Counted from the first letter of the stretch, positions 46,011 to 55,280 are shown. The stretch is 64,000 bases of DNA from Micromonospora coerulea (GCF_016598485.1 NZ_JAEMUW010000017.1:1-64000); one strand, 5' to 3'. Made by a program: numbers and translations. The notes: a model not told the origin generated them from the letters alone.

Positions 46011-46024
46011 GGACCATCACGTCC
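46011..46024. promoter_or_regulatory. GGAC-N6-GTCC operator before the SUOX-like operon
   Basis: GGACCATCACGTCC lies within the longer palindrome CTGGAC-N6-GTCCAG. On the minus strand a TAGTCT box directly precedes it, so it would cover a transcription start of the sulfite-oxidase-like operon. Confidence 0.6.
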
Positions 46025-46148
46025 AGACTAGACTGGCGTGGCATTGGCTGGCAAGCGCCTCCACTGGCCATCAGTGGTTTGGAGCAGCAGCGCGCCTGAC
46101 GGTCGTGGCGGTGCATCCTTGTCTGGCCGGATGCTTCTGTAGCGTGAC

Positions 46149-46168
46149 TATAATGGACGATAGCGTCC
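46149..46168. promoter_or_regulatory. TATAAT box followed by GGAC-N6-GTCC operator
   Basis: A consensus TATAAT (46149-46154) is followed directly by GGACGATAGCGTCC (46155-46168, within a perfect 18-bp palindrome). It would drive the 46272 gene, and a bound repressor would cover its start site. A -35 is unclear. Confidence 0.6.
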
Positions 46169-46271
46169 ATGGAAGTGGGACTAATAGGTTGTTCCGAGTT
46201 GATCATTTGACATGTCGTCGCCACTGCGAGATGTCGGCCACCAGTGTCTTGCCCGATGTCAGGAGCGTTCG

Positions 46272-46601
46272 ATGGGCCCTATTCCCTCCGTTGGGGACGT
46301 TGTCGATGGCCAGCCGGTCGATGCGGCGGACATGATCGCCGCCCTCACCGCTGCACAGTTCGTATTCCAAGACGGTGCAACTCAATCGTTCACGGCGGAG
46401 GGTCGAACGACCTACGTCGACGGAGGCCTGCCGTCAGCTGGCGAGTGGTCTGTTACGGGTGACGGGACCTTCGCTTCATTCTGGCCGCCGACTTATCGGG
46501 CGACGTACACGGTTCGGTGGATCATCGAGAACGGAGTGCGGGTGGGCGTCAGCTTCACGGATACCCGGAGCGGAGTCCGCTACGACGGTCGGTACCGATG
46601 A
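46272..46601 (+). CDS. Hypothetical 109-residue protein
   Basis: A 109-residue protein starting at ATG 46272 after AGGAG. It shows repeated beta-strand patterns (GEWSVTGDGTFASFWPPTYRA, YTVRWIIENGVRVGVSFTD) ending GVRYDGRYR, a small barrel-like composition with no signal peptide or helix. I do not recognise the family. Its promoter carries the operator shared with osmC and the SUOX-like operon, so it is a probable member of the same stress response. Confidence 0.6.
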   Translation: MGPIPSVGDVVDGQPVDAADMIAALTAAQFVFQDGATQSFTAEGRTTYVDGGLPSAGEWSVTGDGTFASFWPPTYRATYTVRWIIENGVRVGVSFTDTRSGVRYDGRYR

Positions 46602-46671
46602 CTGGACGAGATCCGAGCCATGCGTCGAATCACGATTGGCTCGGTGCTTCTCGAGGCGATCGAGGGTGAAC

Positions 46672-46781
46672 ATCCTCGACCGGGTTGCCGAGGCGAAGGG
46701 CGAGCAGTGGCTCGGGAGATCGCCGCCCTGCAAGAGACACTGCAGCACATCGGCCGCAAGCGCGGACAGCTCCCATCGTAG
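46672..46781 (+). pseudogene. Possible integrase/recombinase tail fragment
   Basis: VNILDRVAEAKGEQWLG in one frame and EIAALQETLQHIGRKRGQ in the next resemble a helical segment common in site-specific recombinase tails, with a frameshift near 46720. Identification is tentative. The rest of 46602-46816 shows nothing. Confidence 0.25.
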
Positions 46782-46816
46782 GCGGGGATGGCATGGCACC
46801 ATCATGCGTCGTGCCG

Positions 46817-47989
46817 TCAGCCGCTGGGCCTGTTGATGATGGTCTGGACGTCCTTGACGCCCCTTCTACGCCACCAGAGGACCGCGACGATCATGACTAC
46901 CAGTCCGGCGGCAGCGCCGAGGCCAAGGCCGGTCAACAATGATAATGACGATGACTTCTTCTCTTCGCGTGTGACCAGTTGACCGACGGAGGCGTCGGGA
47001 GGAAGAGCGAAGCCCCAGTCCAGCAGGGCAATCGCCTCCCCCAAGCTCCCCAGCGGGGCGGTCTCCGCCCCGAGCAGGGTCACCGCGAGCCGTCGCCCGT
47101 CGCGTTCCACGACGCCGACGTACGTTTGCCGAGCCAGTGAGGTGAAGCCGGTCTTCCCGCCGAGGATGCCGGGAACGCGGTCCAGCAGAGTGTTGTCGTT
47201 GACGATCTGGAAGGCCGGCTTTCCCGGCTGTGCCGGTACCTCCGCCACCCGGGTGGCGATGTATCGCCGGAAGTCCTCGCGGGCGAAGCAGGCCCGGGCG
47301 ATCAGCGCCAGGTCGTACGCGCTGGTGTACTGGCCGGGGCCGTCCAGGCCCGAGGGCGTTGCGGCGTGGGTCTGGTTCGCGTGCAGCCGGCGGGCTTCCT
47401 CGTTCATTGCGTCGACTCCGCCCTGCCTGCCTTTGTCGCCCCCGCCGGAGCGGGCCAGCACGTTTGCCGCGTCGTTGCCCGACTTCAGGAGAAGGCCCAG
47501 CCACAGGGACTCGATCGGGTACCGGCCGCCCTCGACCAGGCCCATCACCGAACTGGCCGGGTCGAGATCGGCCAGATCTTTCCGTTTCACCTCGACGACC
47601 TGCTTCGGATCGAGGCGGGGCATCAGGGCCGCGGCCAGCAGCAGCTTCTGCACACTGGCCGGCGTTCGGCGCTCGTGCGGACCGCACCCACCGAGAACCG
47701 CGCCACTGTTGAGGTCCGCCACCTGCCATGAAGTGGCGGTCACTGCTGGCGCCGTCGGCGCATTCGGTGGGCTGGCCAATCCCGCCGTGGCCAGCGCCTC
47801 CCCCCCGACCTTCCGCTGGGCGGGGTCAACCGGTGGTGGCGACGGTTTGGCGGGCGGAGGAACCGGCGGCGTCACCCTCGGGCACGCCACGTCCGGCGCG
47901 GCTGCCGCCGGCCCTGATGGCACGACCGCCACAGCGGGCATGACTACGGCTGCGCACAGAGTGACAGCTACCACACGAGAGGTAGTCAC
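46817..47989 (-). CDS. D-alanyl-D-alanine carboxypeptidase (PBP5-like)
   Basis: A 390-residue serine peptidase that trims peptidoglycan stem pentapeptides. An N-terminal signal peptide (residues 1-33, VVAVTLCAAVVMPAVAVV) leads to a Pro-rich linker. The S-x-x-K active site is TPASVQKLLL (about 121-130), the SxN motif is in LKSGNDAANVL and KTG in GGKTGFTS. A C-terminal helix (about 355-378) and RRR anchor it to the membrane. The GTG at 47989 has TAGCGT 7 nt upstream, and the frame is open beyond that into a transposase remnant ending at 48030. The remnant abuts its promoter region. Confidence 0.9.
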   Translation of the reverse strand: MTTSRVVAVTLCAAVVMPAVAVVPSGPAAAAPDVACPRVTPPVPPPAKPSPPPVDPAQRKVGGEALATAGLASPPNAPTAPAVTATSWQVADLNSGAVLGGCGPHERRTPASVQKLLLAAALMPRLDPKQVVEVKRKDLADLDPASSVMGLVEGGRYPIESLWLGLLLKSGNDAANVLARSGGGDKGRQGGVDAMNEEARRLHANQTHAATPSGLDGPGQYTSAYDLALIARACFAREDFRRYIATRVAEVPAQPGKPAFQIVNDNTLLDRVPGILGGKTGFTSLARQTYVGVVERDGRRLAVTLLGAETAPLGSLGEAIALLDWGFALPPDASVGQLVTREEKKSSSLSLLTGLGLGAAAGLVVMIVAVLWWRRRGVKDVQTIINRPSG

Positions 47990-47996
47990 ACTGAGT

Positions 47997-48002
47997 ACGC
48001 TA
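47997..48002 (-). promoter_or_regulatory. Leaderless-type -10 box of the carboxypeptidase gene
   Basis: TAGCGT on the minus strand lies 7 nt before the GTG. Any -35 would fall at the edge of the transposase remnant, and none is clear. Confidence 0.45.
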
Positions 48003-48029
48003 GTGCTCTGCAAGGTGGGCGTGGTCGGG

Positions 48030-48550
48030 TCAGGAAAGCGAGTAGGTGGTTTCGGCCTGCCAGCGCTCGTGGTAGAGGTCCACGAGTTCGTGGGCGGGAT
48101 AGCGGGAGTGGTCGAGCAGGCTGGCGACCAGCCGCCACTGCTCGCGGCGCACCTTGGTGTCGGCCAGCGTGACGGTGACCTGCGCTTCGATGACCCGTAC
48201 CAGGACCGGGACGGGTAGCACTCCGTAGCCGATGCGGGCCAGGTAAGAGCCGTCGGGCAGGCGGTGCTGGATGGTCGGGCAGCGGCGGGCGGATGAGCGC
48301 ACCAGGAACTGGGCGCCGCTGGCGCAACGTCGCGCAGGAACTGCGCGGCGTCGCAGCCTGCGTCGACCAGCAGCAGCATCGTGCGGTCCACGAACCGAGA
48401 CGGCAGCAGCCGCAGCGGCTTCTCACGTGTCCCGGTCTCCTCCAACACTGCGTCGACCAGGTCGAAGTCGATGATCTGGGTCAACTCGCCCAGATGTCCG
48501 GGCGCGCACACACCGCCGGCCACCGCGACCGATCGAGTGATGACAGACAT
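48030..48550 (-). mobile_element. IS4-type transposase remnant A
   Basis: ATG 48550 starts MSVITRSVAVAGGV and VCAPGHLGELTQIIDFDLVD, the N terminus of an IS4-type DDE transposase. After an internal deletion and frameshifts, the C-terminal part continues (PDGSYLARIGYGVLPVPVL, DLYHERWQAETTYSLS), the YREK-like end. The catalytic middle is missing. Sequence at its start end repeats inverted in remnant B. Confidence 0.8.
48395..48464 (-). repeat. 70-bp inverted repeat, left arm
   Basis: The minus strand here, GACCTGGTCGACGCAGTGTT onward, is nearly identical to plus-strand 49479-49547. The two IS4-type remnants are therefore inverted copies about 1 kb apart, flanking the cupin gene and a reductase fragment. 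Confidence 0.85.
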
Positions 48551-48686
48551 GAGGCTTCTCCTGCAACGGGACTCCTGACACATGATCACCTTGCTCGACA
48601 CAAGCTGATCTATCAGAAGTCCCGCTCGCCTCTTCAAGGCCCTTGACTCAGCCGCCGATCACCAAACGCAACGGTTGTGGTGGTCA

Positions 48687-49097
48687 TCATCGCTGGGTAA
48701 CCCGTAGGTGTCGTCGTTCGGCCAGCTCCTCCGCGCTGACCACGGTCAGAATCGGGGTACCCGGCGGCGCGAACATGGTCACCACCAGCTGCGACTGCGC
48801 GTCCGGAAGGTTGTTGGCGCCCTGGTAGTGGATCACGTCGCCCCCGGGCTCGAACAGGGCGTCACCGGCCTTGAGCACCCGGGGCGGCTGCCCCTCCAGC
48901 TCGAAGAGGATCTCGCCCTGGGTCACGTAACCGAAGAGCGGCCCGGGGTGCCGGTGCGGCGGCGCGCCGGGGTCACCGGGCGACAGGGTGACCCGGATGG
49001 TCCTGGCCTCGGCGCCAGCCGGGATCCGGGCCGCCGCCTCCGGCAGGGTCGTGATCACCTCAACACCTGGGGGCAGGTGTGCGTGCTCAGCGCTCAT
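48687..49097 (-). CDS. Cupin domain protein
   Basis: A 136-residue single-cupin protein. Motif 1 is PPHRHPGPLFGYVTQGEILFE (about residues 46-66) with the His and Glu ligands, and motif 2 is PGGDVIHYQGAN (about 84-95). It probably binds a metal; substrate unknown. ATG 49097 has GGAGG nearby. It stands alone between the two transposase remnants. Confidence 0.85.
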   Translation of the reverse strand: MSAEHAHLPPGVEVITTLPEAAARIPAGAEARTIRVTLSPGDPGAPPHRHPGPLFGYVTQGEILFELEGQPPRVLKAGDALFEPGGDVIHYQGANNLPDAQSQLVVTMFAPPGTPILTVVSAEELAERRHLRVTQR

Positions 49098-49160
49098 GTA
49101 TTCCTCCAAACAGGGACTGTCCACAGGAAGGACAAGACGGCCTCCCTGTTTGTGACAGCC

Positions 49161-49392
49161 CTACGCGGCGAACCTCCCCAGGGCCGCGCCGGAGATCCGG
49201 TCGCGAGAGCGGATGAGGGCGCTCAGCTCGCCCATCCGGTCCCAGGTGTTCACCGCCATCCTGGCCTGGACCGGGCCTTCCCGCAGCGAGAACGCGACGA
49301 ACTCCCGATCCGCCGGGAGACCGCTGATGACCAACTTGTCCTGCGGGGGTGGTGGCCGGTGTACTCGTGCCAGTGTGGCATCGAAGACGGCG
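49161..49392 (-). pseudogene. Ferredoxin reductase C-terminal fragment
   Basis: About 75 codons match the Reductase_C end of FAD-dependent ferredoxin reductases: KLVISGLPADREFVAFSLRE and AVNTWDRMGELSALIRSR, then a stop. The FAD and NAD domains are missing. Confidence 0.65.
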
Positions 49393-49478
49393 GCAAGCCG
49401 GGAGGCGGCCGTGCACGGGCTGAGCCCCGGCTGATGACGAGCTCGCCGCGGCCAAGGTCGCTGACGGCGGACTGAAGC

Positions 49479-49547
49479 GACCTGGTCGACGCAGTGTTGG
49501 AGGAGACCGGGACACGTGAGAAGCGGCTGCGGCTGCTGGCGTCTCGG
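49479..49547 (+). repeat. 70-bp inverted repeat, right arm
   Basis: Inverted partner of 48395-48464, at the start of transposase remnant B. Confidence 0.85.
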
Positions 49548-49880
49548 GTCGTGGTGTACTTCGTCCTCGCGCTCGCCCTGTTCGAGCAGTGTTCCTACCG
49601 GGCGACCTGGGGGAAGCTGACCGCTGCCCTGGCGCAGTTGTCTCTGACCCGGCCGAGCGTCTCCTCACTCTCACGCGCCCGCCGCCGGATCGGAGCGGCG
49701 CCGCTGCGCCGGCTGTTCGAGACCCTGGCCGGTGTCGTCGGCCTGCTGTGCCAGCCCGGCGTGTTCTACCGGGGCTGCGCACCGTGGCTATCGACGGCAC
49801 GCACCTGCACGTGCCCGACGAGGAACAGGTCACCTGGCGCTACCCCAAACGCCGACACGCCATCTCCTCCATCCGCTGGA
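49479..49880 (+). mobile_element. IS4-type transposase remnant B
   Basis: The plus strand encodes an IS4-type transposase N-terminal region (DLVDAVLEETGTREKRLRLL, SRARRRIGAAPLRRLFETL), then after a frameshift near 49785 VAIDGTHLHVPDEEQV, the first catalytic Asp region. It ends there. It lies 92 bp downstream of cydB. Confidence 0.8.
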
Positions 49881-49971
49881 GCCTACGTCGCCCTAACGCA
49901 ATGCCGGTCCGCGAGACCACCAACGAATCTTGAACCGGCCGCGGTCCGGCACGGCGCCAGCGTGAAGGGAG

Positions 49972-50967
49972 TCAGGCGGTGTCCAGCCGACCGCGCTGGT
50001 GCAGGACGAACAGCAGCGCCATGGCCGGCACGACGAGCAGGAGCGCCGCGGCGGCGACGAGGGTGAGCGACGCCAGGGTGGCGTCGGGAGCCGCGGCCTC
50101 GTCGATGCGTAGGTGGGTGCCTAGAAGGTACGGGTACTGCGCGACGCCCCAGCCGACCACCACCGTGCCGGCCGCGCTGACGGCGAGCGCCTGCAGCAAC
50201 CGGGGCGCGGCCCGGTGAAGCAGGGCGATGCTGGCCAGCCCGCATGCCGCGGAGACCAGCACCAGGGGCAGGCCGCGGCCGGTCAGCCCGGAGAACAGGC
50301 GCCCGGCGTCAGCGTGCAGGATGGCGATGCCCGCCAGCGCCACGGCGCCAGTCGCCACGGCGCTGGCCTGGGCTCGACGGCGGAACCAGCGCTCCAGGTG
50401 GGCGTCGGCGTGGGTACGGGCCTCGGCGGTGAGGAACACCGCGGCGACGAACGCGCACACCCCGACCGCGAGCACCCCGCCGAGCAGCGACGTCGGGTTG
50501 ACCCAACTGGTCACGGGGTTGCCGTGTCCGTCCGAGGGCACCCGCCCGGAGGCGATTCCGCCGACGACCGTGCCGAGGAAGAACGGTGTGATCACCGACG
50601 AGGTGGCGAACGCCGCGCCGGTCGCCCGCTGTTGGTCGGTCTTCACCACCACCTTTCGGAATGCGAACCCGCAACCGCGGATCACGATGCCCAGCGCGGT
50701 GAGGCCCAGCGGGATGTAGAGCGTGGTCATGATCGCGGCGAAGGCGGACGGGAAGCCGGTCCAGAGCATCACCAGGCAGAAGATCAGCCATACGTGGTTG
50801 GCCTCCCACACCGGCGCCAGCGTGTGGTCGATCAGGTGCCGGGGGGTCTGCCCGGGTCGCGCACCACCGGCGGTGAGGTCCCAGAAGCCTGCACCGTAGT
50901 CCGCGCCGCCGAGCACGGCGTAGGCGGTGACGCCGATGAACAGCACGACGGCGGCGAACGTACTCAC
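49972..50967 (-). CDS. cydB: Cytochrome bd oxidase subunit II
   Basis: A 331-residue CydB with about nine helices. The N terminus has the family pattern FIGVTAYAVLGGADYGAGFWDL (residues 9-30), then WEANHVWLIFCLVMLWTGFP (about 55-74). It pairs with CydA in the quinol oxidase that uses oxygen at low tension and resists sulfide and NO. GTG 50967 overlaps the cydA stop by four bases (GTGA) after GGAGGGC. No cydDC genes follow; an IS remnant does. Confidence 0.93.
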   Translation of the reverse strand: MSTFAAVVLFIGVTAYAVLGGADYGAGFWDLTAGGARPGQTPRHLIDHTLAPVWEANHVWLIFCLVMLWTGFPSAFAAIMTTLYIPLGLTALGIVIRGCGFAFRKVVVKTDQQRATGAAFATSSVITPFFLGTVVGGIASGRVPSDGHGNPVTSWVNPTSLLGGVLAVGVCAFVAAVFLTAEARTHADAHLERWFRRRAQASAVATGAVALAGIAILHADAGRLFSGLTGRGLPLVLVSAACGLASIALLHRAAPRLLQALAVSAAGTVVVGWGVAQYPYLLGTHLRIDEAAAPDATLASLTLVAAAALLLVVPAMALLFVLHQRGRLDTA

Positions 50968-52391
50968 GCCTGCCCTCCCGCGGGCGCGGACTCCGAGGAC
51001 CGGGGTGGGCCGTAGGGCACGTCCGTCTCGGTAGCCCCGCCCTGGTCGCGCCAGCGGCGGCGCAGCAGCCGCAGGACGTACACGGTGGTGGCGCCGACCG
51101 CGGCATAGAGCGCGACGGTGGCGGCGAAGAACAGCCACAGGTTGCCGGAGGTGGTGACCGCGTCCCGGGTGAGGAGGTGACCGACGACCGTCCACGGCTG
51201 CCGGCCGACCTCGGTGACCACCCAGCCCGCCTCCAGCGCCACCACCGCGAGCACGCCACTGATCGTGGTCGCTCGCAGGAACCATCTGCTGCGCGGCAGG
51301 TCACGGCGGCGCCACCAGGCCAGCGCGTACCAGGTGGAGAGGGCCAGCAGCGCGGAGCCGATACCGACCATGACGTCGAAGCTCAGGTGAACGATTGTGA
51401 CCAGGCGGTCCGGCGGCCGCAGCTCGGCGGGTATGGCGTCCAGGCCCTGGATGCGGGTCGACGGTGAGTAACCAGAAAGCAGCGAGGCCCCCGAGGGAAC
51501 CTTGAGGCCGCCGTGCACCTTCCCGTTCGCGTAGTAGCCGCCCAGAACCTCCGGCACGTGGGTGCCCGTGGTCGGGAGGGCCTCGATCGTGGCGAACTTC
51601 GCCGGCTCGTTCCGGTAGACCTCGCGCGCGGCGATGTCGCCGACGAAGACCTGCAGCGGGGTGGCCAGCGCCGCGACGGTCAGCGGTATCAGCAGGCCGA
51701 GCCGGTGGTACCGGTCGCGGCGGCCGCGCAGCATCCCGGCCGCGTACACGCCGGCGACGACGAACCCGGCGACCACGTACGCGGCCAGCAGCATGTGGAT
51801 GGCCTCGTACCAGAACGCGTCGTTGAAGATCACCTCGAGTGGGCGGACCTCCACGATCTTGCCGTCCCGCATGGTGAATCCGCCCGGCTGGTTCATCCAG
51901 GCGTTCGCCGCGACCACCGACAGCGTGCCGCCGATCCCGGAGAGCACCACCGGCACCCCGGTCCAGAAGTGTGGCCATGGGCGCATCCGCCGCCACCCGT
52001 AGACGTAGATGGCGACGAAGATCGCCTCCAAGAAGAAGAACAGACCCTCGATCGCGAACGGGATGCCGAACGCCGCGCCGTAGTTGCCCATCAGTCGTGG
52101 CCAGAGCAGGCCGAGCTCGAACGACAGCATCGTGCCGGACACCGCGCCGACGGCGAACAGCACCGCCGCCACCTGTGACCAGCGCCGGGCCAGCAGCAGC
52201 GCAGTCTCGTCGTTCCGGCGAATGCCGCGGGCGTTCGCGATCAGCATCAGGAATGTGAAGGCCACCCCGAACGGCACCAGGATGATGTGGAAGCCGAGAG
52301 TGAAGGCCATCTGCTCGCGCGCCGGCAGCAGCTGCGCCGGATCGGCGAGCACGAGGCTGGCGCCGAGGGGCACCAGTGACAGGCCAGACAT
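50964..52391 (-). CDS. cydA: Cytochrome bd oxidase subunit I
   Basis: A 475-residue CydA with nine helices. The heme b595 His is in FTLGFHIILVPFG (about residues 30-42), and the GWxxxExGRQPW motif is GWVVTEVGRQPW (about 397-408). The Q-loop is short. It oxidises quinol and reduces oxygen to water without proton pumping. ATG 52391. The operon is cydA-cydB, with no adjacent cydDC or regulator; upstream 320 bp hold no recognisable promoter. Confidence 0.94.
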   Translation of the reverse strand: MSGLSLVPLGASLVLADPAQLLPAREQMAFTLGFHIILVPFGVAFTFLMLIANARGIRRNDETALLLARRWSQVAAVLFAVGAVSGTMLSFELGLLWPRLMGNYGAAFGIPFAIEGLFFFLEAIFVAIYVYGWRRMRPWPHFWTGVPVVLSGIGGTLSVVAANAWMNQPGGFTMRDGKIVEVRPLEVIFNDAFWYEAIHMLLAAYVVAGFVVAGVYAAGMLRGRRDRYHRLGLLIPLTVAALATPLQVFVGDIAAREVYRNEPAKFATIEALPTTGTHVPEVLGGYYANGKVHGGLKVPSGASLLSGYSPSTRIQGLDAIPAELRPPDRLVTIVHLSFDVMVGIGSALLALSTWYALAWWRRRDLPRSRWFLRATTISGVLAVVALEAGWVVTEVGRQPWTVVGHLLTRDAVTTSGNLWLFFAATVALYAAVGATTVYVLRLLRRRWRDQGGATETDVPYGPPRSSESAPAGGQA

Positions 52392-52718
52392 GGCGCGTGC
52401 TACCCGTTGACGGCGGCCGCAAACATACCGATGGGGTGAGGATTAGGGCGGTTCATACAGCTACGCCGGCTGGCTCTTCGGGCCGACCGCCCTCACGCCC
52501 GAGCAGTTACCACCGATGTTTCCCACGAGAATGCACACGCTGGCCGTCGTTGACCAGGCAGCAGGGTGGAGCGGTGTTGCCGATCATGTTGCCCGCCTAC
52601 ACGTGCGGCATCGCCGAGGACACCGACCTCGTCGAGTCCTGGCGTGCGCGCTGCGCCATGCGCCAGGACCCGGCCGGTCCGGTGGGAATGGACACCGATG
52701 GCGGGTCTGCCTGACACG
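52392..52718. other. Intergenic DNA before the MDR pseudogene
   Basis: No gene is supported. One plus frame (ending about 52711) carries ESWRARCAMRQDPAGPVG, with no family I recognise. Confidence 0.35.
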
Positions 52719-53487
52719 ATGCTGGCGGCGTACCTCACCGAACTCGGGGGCCCAGAACGCATCCGGATCGGCCCCCTCCCGGTGCCGGTTCCGGGCCCCA
52801 CCGACGTCCTGGTGCGAACGGAGCTGGCGGTCAACCACGTCGACACGTTCGTACGCTCCGGCGGACTCACACACCGTTCCCGTTCGTGATCGGTCGCGAC
52901 CTGGTCGGTTCCGGACCGGCTCCTTGCGACCCGGTCAGACGGTCTTCGTCGCCGGGGCGGCGGGCGGAGTCGGGAGCGCGGCCGTACAGCTTGCGGTGGC
53001 GGCGGGTGCTCGCGTCATTGCCACGGCGGCGCCAGAAGACTTCGACTGGTGCCGACGGTGCGGCGCTCACCTGCTGATCGACTACCACGACCAGGCTGCC
53101 CTACCCGCACTGCTGCACCAGGCCGCACCGGAGGGGATCGACCTGTGGTGGGACAACTCGGGACGCCACGACCTGGACCTTGCCGTACCCCTGCTCACGC
53201 GGGGTGGACGGATCATCGCGCTGGCCGGGATGGCGGCCCGGCCAGTGCTGCCGATAGGCGCGCTGTACACGCGAGACGCCAGCATCAGGGGGTTCGTCAT
53301 CAGCAACGCCTCGACCGCGGACCTCGCGGAGGCGGCCGCCGTCATCAACGACCTGCTGGCCACCAACCAGCTCATCTCGCGAATCAACGGCACCTACCCG
53401 TTAACGGCGGCCGCCCAGGCTCATCGCCAGATGCAGGCCGGAGTGAAAGGCCGGATCCTTGTCGCCAGTGACCCCGATCCGGGCTGA
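52719..53487 (+). pseudogene. Quinone oxidoreductase with frameshift and internal deletion
   Basis: The N-terminal part (YLTELGGPERIRIGPLPVP, NHVDTFVRSGGL) is in one frame. A frameshift near 52870 follows, giving TPFPFVIGRDLVG, then after a gap of about 60-70 codons the Rossmann part resumes (RPGQTVFVAGAAGGVGSAAV) and runs to the stop at 53487. Loss of the middle removes the substrate site. Confidence 0.75.
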
Positions 53488-53780
53488 TGCGCGCACACCA
53501 CTACGTCGGCGCACCCGGCCGGTCCGCCCGGCACTTCGTCCGGGCATCCAGCCAGGAGTTGCCACCCGCCCAGTCAGCGTTGGAGTTTCGTCTGAGCACG
53601 CTTACGCTTCCACCGCACCCTGTGTGACGAATGGGGCCTACGCCCAGCCGTTCACCAGCAACCAGCACCCGGCCGACGCCCTACCCGCCTGGATACGACC
53701 TACAACCACCACCGCAGCCACACCTCAGTCGGCGGCAAATCACCCGTCACCTGCGTAAGCAACGGTGCTGGGCGATACAC
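53488..53780. other. Intergenic DNA, nothing recognised
   Basis: About 290 bp between convergent genes. No open frame has supporting features and no terminator is clear. Confidence 0.4.
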
Positions 53781-54731
53781 CTACTCGGCGACGTGGATGA
53801 CGATTTTGCCGCGGCGTTTGGCCGTCTCGAGCGCCTCGTAACCGGAGCGCGTCTCAGTGAGGGGCAGCACGCGGTCCAGCACCGGCCTCAACCGGCCGTT
53901 GTCGACGAGTTCGGCGATGGAACGCAACGCGTTCTGGTCGGGCTCGACGATGAAGTACACGCCGCGGACGCCATGCCGGGCTGCTTCCTGCTGGTCGGGT
54001 GGGGTGACGAGGGTGACCAGGACACCGCCCGGTTTCAGGACCGACCAGGACCGCGACTGCGTCGCTCCTCCGACAAGATCAACGACCACGTCCACGTCGC
54101 GAACATGATCCTCGAAGCGGTCGTGAGCATAGTCGATGACCTGCTCGGCACCCAGACCCTTGACGAATTCCAGGTCGGCCGCCGCCGCCGTGGCGCTCAC
54201 CCGACCACCGAGACCGGCCGCGAGCTGCACCACGAAGATCCCCACGCCGCCGGCGCCGCCCTGCACCAGCACGTGCTGGCCGGCCCGCAGGTCGGCGTGA
54301 TCCACCAGTGCCTGCCAGGCACTCAGCGCAGCCAATGGGAGCGCCGCGGCGTGGTCATGGTCAACGGTAGCGGGTTTGGCCGCCAGGACGGCCGCGGGCA
54401 CGGTGACGTACTCGGCCGCCGCGCCATCGCGGGTGAAAGGGATCAACCCGTAGACGGCCTCCCCCTCAGCCGGCCTCTCCACCCCCGCCCCGGACGCCGC
54501 GACGACTCCGGAGAACTCATGCGACGGGATGATCGGAGTGCGCTCAGGTCCTGACCCGTCCGAGCTGGACGTCCAAGTCTGCGGCCAGGTGAGCTCAGTG
54601 GGTGTCATGGAAGCAGCCTTCACGGCCACCAACACCTCACCAGGCCCCGGCTCAGGCCGCGGCGCCTCCTCGTACACGAGCTGCTCCGGCCCGCCCCTGG
54701 TGTGAGCTCTCACGGCGTACATCGTGCTCAT
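53781..54731 (-). CDS. NADP-dependent quinone oxidoreductase-like MDR enzyme
   Basis: A 316-residue zinc-independent MDR protein. The GroES-like domain is residues 1-130 (IIPSHEFSGVVAASG near 66), and the Rossmann domain contains VLVQGGAGGVGIFVVQLA (about 150-167). The QOR end is LTETRSGYEALETAKRRGKIVIHV. It may reduce quinones or enones. ATG 54731 has AAGGAG 10 nt upstream; an ATG 27 nt earlier lacks a ribosome-binding site. It is unlike the MDR enzyme at 42684, so not a recent copy. Confidence 0.87.
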   Translation of the reverse strand: MSTMYAVRAHTRGGPEQLVYEEAPRPEPGPGEVLVAVKAASMTPTELTWPQTWTSSSDGSGPERTPIIPSHEFSGVVAASGAGVERPAEGEAVYGLIPFTRDGAAAEYVTVPAAVLAAKPATVDHDHAAALPLAALSAWQALVDHADLRAGQHVLVQGGAGGVGIFVVQLAAGLGGRVSATAAAADLEFVKGLGAEQVIDYAHDRFEDHVRDVDVVVDLVGGATQSRSWSVLKPGGVLVTLVTPPDQQEAARHGVRGVYFIVEPDQNALRSIAELVDNGRLRPVLDRVLPLTETRSGYEALETAKRRGKIVIHVAE

Positions 54732-54933
54732 CCGACGGCTACTCCTTCCTCGAGGCATGTCGATCAGCCCGCCCGCCGTCCCGGAGGATGAACCCAGGCT
54801 GACTCCCGCATTATCTGGCGGTTCGGCAGCCGCGAGGCCGGACTTCCGTCATCCCCTTGCCCCTCGGCGCAGAAAGCACGCTGGATTGGGCAAGCTGCTC
54901 ACCTATCTCGCCGGGCGGCGCTATACCCGCAAC

Positions 54934-55275
54934 GAAGACGAACGCGCCCTTGGCACCAGCTACGCCCTGCTGCAGTTCGGCCTCGGCGGCCACCAGCACG
55001 AGCTGGGTCTGATCGACCGCCGCTACGCTGACGCCGTGCCGGACGCACCGGGCAGCGCGGTCCTGTACTGGCACGTGCACAACCTGACCGGCGCCGTGCG
55101 AAAGCTGCTGGCCGCCGGGGCGCGCGAGCACCAGCCGATCACCGAGCGCGGGCCGGGGATCGGCTTCGTCACCGCCTCGGCGAGCGGCTACGTCGGGCAG
55201 CAGCTCCCACAGCAGTCGCTCGTCACGGTGGCCTACGAACACCGAATCTCCTCCAAGATCGTTTTTAGGGCATGA
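54934..55275 (+). pseudogene. VOC/glyoxalase-like fragment
   Basis: Residues such as HQHELGLIDRRYADAV, GSAVLYWHVHNLTGAVRKLL and GIGFVTASASG match the second half of small VOC-fold proteins, but the first half is missing and the end departs from the family after GFVTAS. I regard it as a remnant. Confidence 0.5.
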
Positions 55276-55280
55276 AAAAC

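Noticed and set aside
46817..48637. A 606-residue fusion of transposase N terminus and carboxypeptidase
   Set aside because: The frame is open by chance through a deleted transposase; the peptidase has its own GTG and -10 box, and a signal peptide begins there.
48395..49547. A complete composite transposon around the cupin gene
   Set aside because: Both transposases are broken and no target-site duplication was visible.
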